Shown here: piece after piece, positions 62,934 to 64,000 of the stretch
How positions within the stretch are numbered: position 1 is the stretch's first letter
Layout: each line of letters opens with the position of its first letter
NCBI RefSeq assembly: GCF_027563315.1
Contig: NZ_JAMKBJ010000008.1
Span: 82,904 to 146,903 of the forward strand
DNA: 64,000 nucleotides
Origin: Paenisporosarcina quisquiliarum
GTDB taxonomy: Bacteria > Bacillota > Bacilli > Bacillales_A > Planococcaceae
Direction of reading: 5' to 3'
The notes under the pieces: model-generated
Database searches by the model: none
What the model was told of the DNA's origin: nothing
What the model saw: the letters and a program-made list of their open reading frames with translations, nothing else
Made by a program: the position numbers and the translations under genes

Positions 62934-63584
62934 TTATGGGAATGTTTTTGTTTGTGTTTGATAACCAAAAAGGGTTTCTTCTATAGAAACGAAAGAATGC
63001 GCTTTTTGGTAAGCAATCAGTTCTTCAAAACCGACACGCGTTTCCTGGTGTAAAGCAACAGACACAATATCTCCTTTACGTACTGAAGGGGCAGATCCAG
63101 TTGTCCAGTTAACGTTAGCGCTGAGCATATTCATTTGAGAATCCCATACTTGTGTTTTTAATGGCTCAGGAAAAACGTGATCATATGTACGGTACCAAAG
63201 CGGGATATCTCCGAATGCTGTTTTAAAACGTTCGATCTCTTCTCCCAATAATTCTGGGTTTTCTTCATATTGTTTGCTTTCCTGTCCAAGTAAACCTACT
63301 GGAATCTTTTTTTCTTTAATCTTTTTTACGATTAAAGGAGAACGCTCAATCCAATCTGCATCAAGAAATAGAAGTGGATATGGTTTCTCTAATTTTGTAA
63401 TCCACTCATCAACATCTTCACGTCCAAAAGATAAATCCACAGTCAATGTCATTCCATGATTACCCTTCATAAGAACGTCGGGTTGTTCTGTTACACGGAA
63501 AACAGAGGCCCATTGCTCTTTCTGTTGAATAAAAAAGAACAAAACGAACACACTGATTAAGGTTACAAAAATACGTTTCTTCAA
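62934..63584 (-). CDS. pdaB: PdaB-like polysaccharide deacetylase homologue, degenerate
   Basis: A 216-residue protein with an N-terminal membrane anchor (about 4-20) and a NodB-like fold related to PdaB, which is needed to keep spores stable. The core motif reads LTVDLSFG in place of TFDISWG; ADWIERSPLIVKKI and KGDIVSVALHQ align to later motifs. The usual HxxxH metal pair is not visible, so catalysis is doubtful. The start is TTG 63584 with GGGAGGT upstream. The place, next to kbaA and the rRNA operon, supports the identity. Confidence 0.7.
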   Translation of the reverse strand: MKKRIFVTLISVFVLFFFIQQKEQWASVFRVTEQPDVLMKGNHGMTLTVDLSFGREDVDEWITKLEKPYPLLFLDADWIERSPLIVKKIKEKKIPVGLLGQESKQYEENPELLGEEIERFKTAFGDIPLWYRTYDHVFPEPLKTQVWDSQMNMLSANVNWTTGSAPSVRKGDIVSVALHQETRVGFEELIAYQKAHSFVSIEETLFGYQTQTKTFP

Positions 63585-63645
63585 CTAGTTATACAACCTC
63601 CCATAAACTAGTTTATTTTTCTTCAATAAAAATTATGATATTGTA

Positions 63646-63675
63646 TTGACATACTTTATTGGAGGATGGTAAGAT
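63646..63675 (+). promoter_or_regulatory. rRNA promoter P1
   Basis: TTGACA at 63646-63651 and TAAGAT at 63670-63675 with 18-bp spacing. Confidence 0.75.
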
Positions 63676-63728
63676 ACAAAAGTCGCCAAAACAAGCGGCA
63701 AACAAAAATGAAAAAGCAAAACTTTTTG

Positions 63729-63757
63729 TTGACATGACAAACTGAATTTGCTAAGAT
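63729..63757 (+). promoter_or_regulatory. rRNA promoter P2
   Basis: TTGACA at 63729-63734 and TAAGAT at 63752-63757 with 17-bp spacing. The bases after the -10 (ATAAAAGTTGC) nearly repeat those after P1 (ACAAAAGTCGC), so the two promoters look like a local duplication. Confidence 0.8.
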
Positions 63758-63836
63758 ATAAAAGTTGCTGTCGCGAGAGTGACCAACGAAATGAACCTTG
63801 AAAACTGAACAGCAAAACGTCAACAATAAAGCGGAA

Positions 63837-63850
63837 CACACTTCGGTGTG
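63837..63850 (+). other. Hairpin in the 16S rRNA leader
   Basis: CACAC and GTGTG close a TTCG tetraloop. It follows CCTTGAAAACTGAACAGC, typical of Bacillus pre-rRNA leaders that carry antitermination signals. Confidence 0.6.
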
Positions 63851-63932
63851 GGAAGCACAACTTGAACTTAAATGTTCATTATAAACGTCATTAATTTGAC
63901 GCCAGCAACAAAGTCGAGCTAATCGACTCACC

Positions 63933-64000
63933 TATTATGGAGAGTTTGATCCTGGCTCAGGACGAACGCTGGCGGCGTGCCTAATACATGCAAGTCGAGC
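63933..64000 (+). rRNA. rrs: 16S ribosomal RNA, 5' end (partial)
   Basis: GGAGAGTTTGATCCTGGCTC, then GACGAACGCTGGCGGCGTGC and TAATACATGCAAGTCGAGC match the start of bacterial 16S rRNA. The 5' end is placed about 8 bases before AGAGTTTGATC. The gene runs off the right edge. Confidence 0.97.

Noticed and set aside
62387..62968. 193-codon antisense frame over kbaA
   Set aside because: Runs through the kbaA terminator and into pdaB; no start signal.

Overview
The window is a contiguous chromosome segment from a low-GC, endospore-forming Firmicute. It carries the Bacillus-type order ctsR-mcsA-mcsB-clpC-radA-yacL-ispD-ispF-gltX-cysE-cysS-mrnC-rlmB-rae1-sigH-rpmG-secE-nusG, then rplKA-rplJL-rpoBC, str (rpsL-rpsG-fusA-tuf), S10-spc-alpha, ecfA1-ecfA2-ecfT-truA-rplM-rpsI, cwlD-salA-gerD-kbaA-pdaB, and the start of a 16S rRNA. 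The spore genes sigH, cwlD, gerD, kbaA and pdaB point to a spore former. The gene order and protein similarity fit the Planococcaceae (Sporosarcina or Paenisporosarcina type); that placement is inference, with no database check.

Region by region. (1) 1-2140: the 3' end of a YjiH-like membrane protein, then a NERD-domain gene bracketed by two nearly identical ~280-bp non-coding modules. Each module holds five 11-bp units at 20-21-bp spacing, a GTCTC/GAGAC hairpin and a terminator-like hairpin. (2) 2250-6980: CtsR-controlled stress operon. (3) 7021-18570: RadA, YacL, isoprenoid enzymes, GluRS, a cysteine T-box controlling cysE-cysS-mrnC-rlmB-rae1, then sigH, rpmG, secE and nusG. disA is absent between radA and yacL. 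(4) 18820-29640: ribosomal stalk genes and RNA polymerase, with candidate L1 sites, an L10 leader attenuator and a structured rpoB leader. (5) 29690-34530: str operon. (6) 34836-36152: an NhaC/YuiF-like transporter between tuf and rpsJ. (7) 36250-50760: S10-spc-alpha cluster. map and the KOW-protein gene expected between adk and infA are missing, and an unexplained 422-bp stretch stands in their place. (8) 51077-55400: ECF transporter module, truA, L13 leader, rplM-rpsI. (9) 55591-59370: an accessory pocket with a Staygreen-family protein, a ferritin-like protein followed by a second, unrelated array of ~12-bp units at 20-21-bp spacing, a YitT protein, a two-gene minus-strand operon of unknown function (one gene of 47 codons), and a DUF421 protein. 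(10) 59440-63600: spore genes. (11) 63640-64000: tandem rRNA promoters and the 16S 5' end.

Most of the window is core machinery for translation, transcription, secretion and stress proteolysis. The most unusual signals are the phased short-repeat arrays (two sequence families, same spacing), the NERD gene framed by them, the interspersed inverted repeat at 7021 and 18581, the rpoB leader hairpins, the adk-infA gap, and the small-protein pocket after rpsI.
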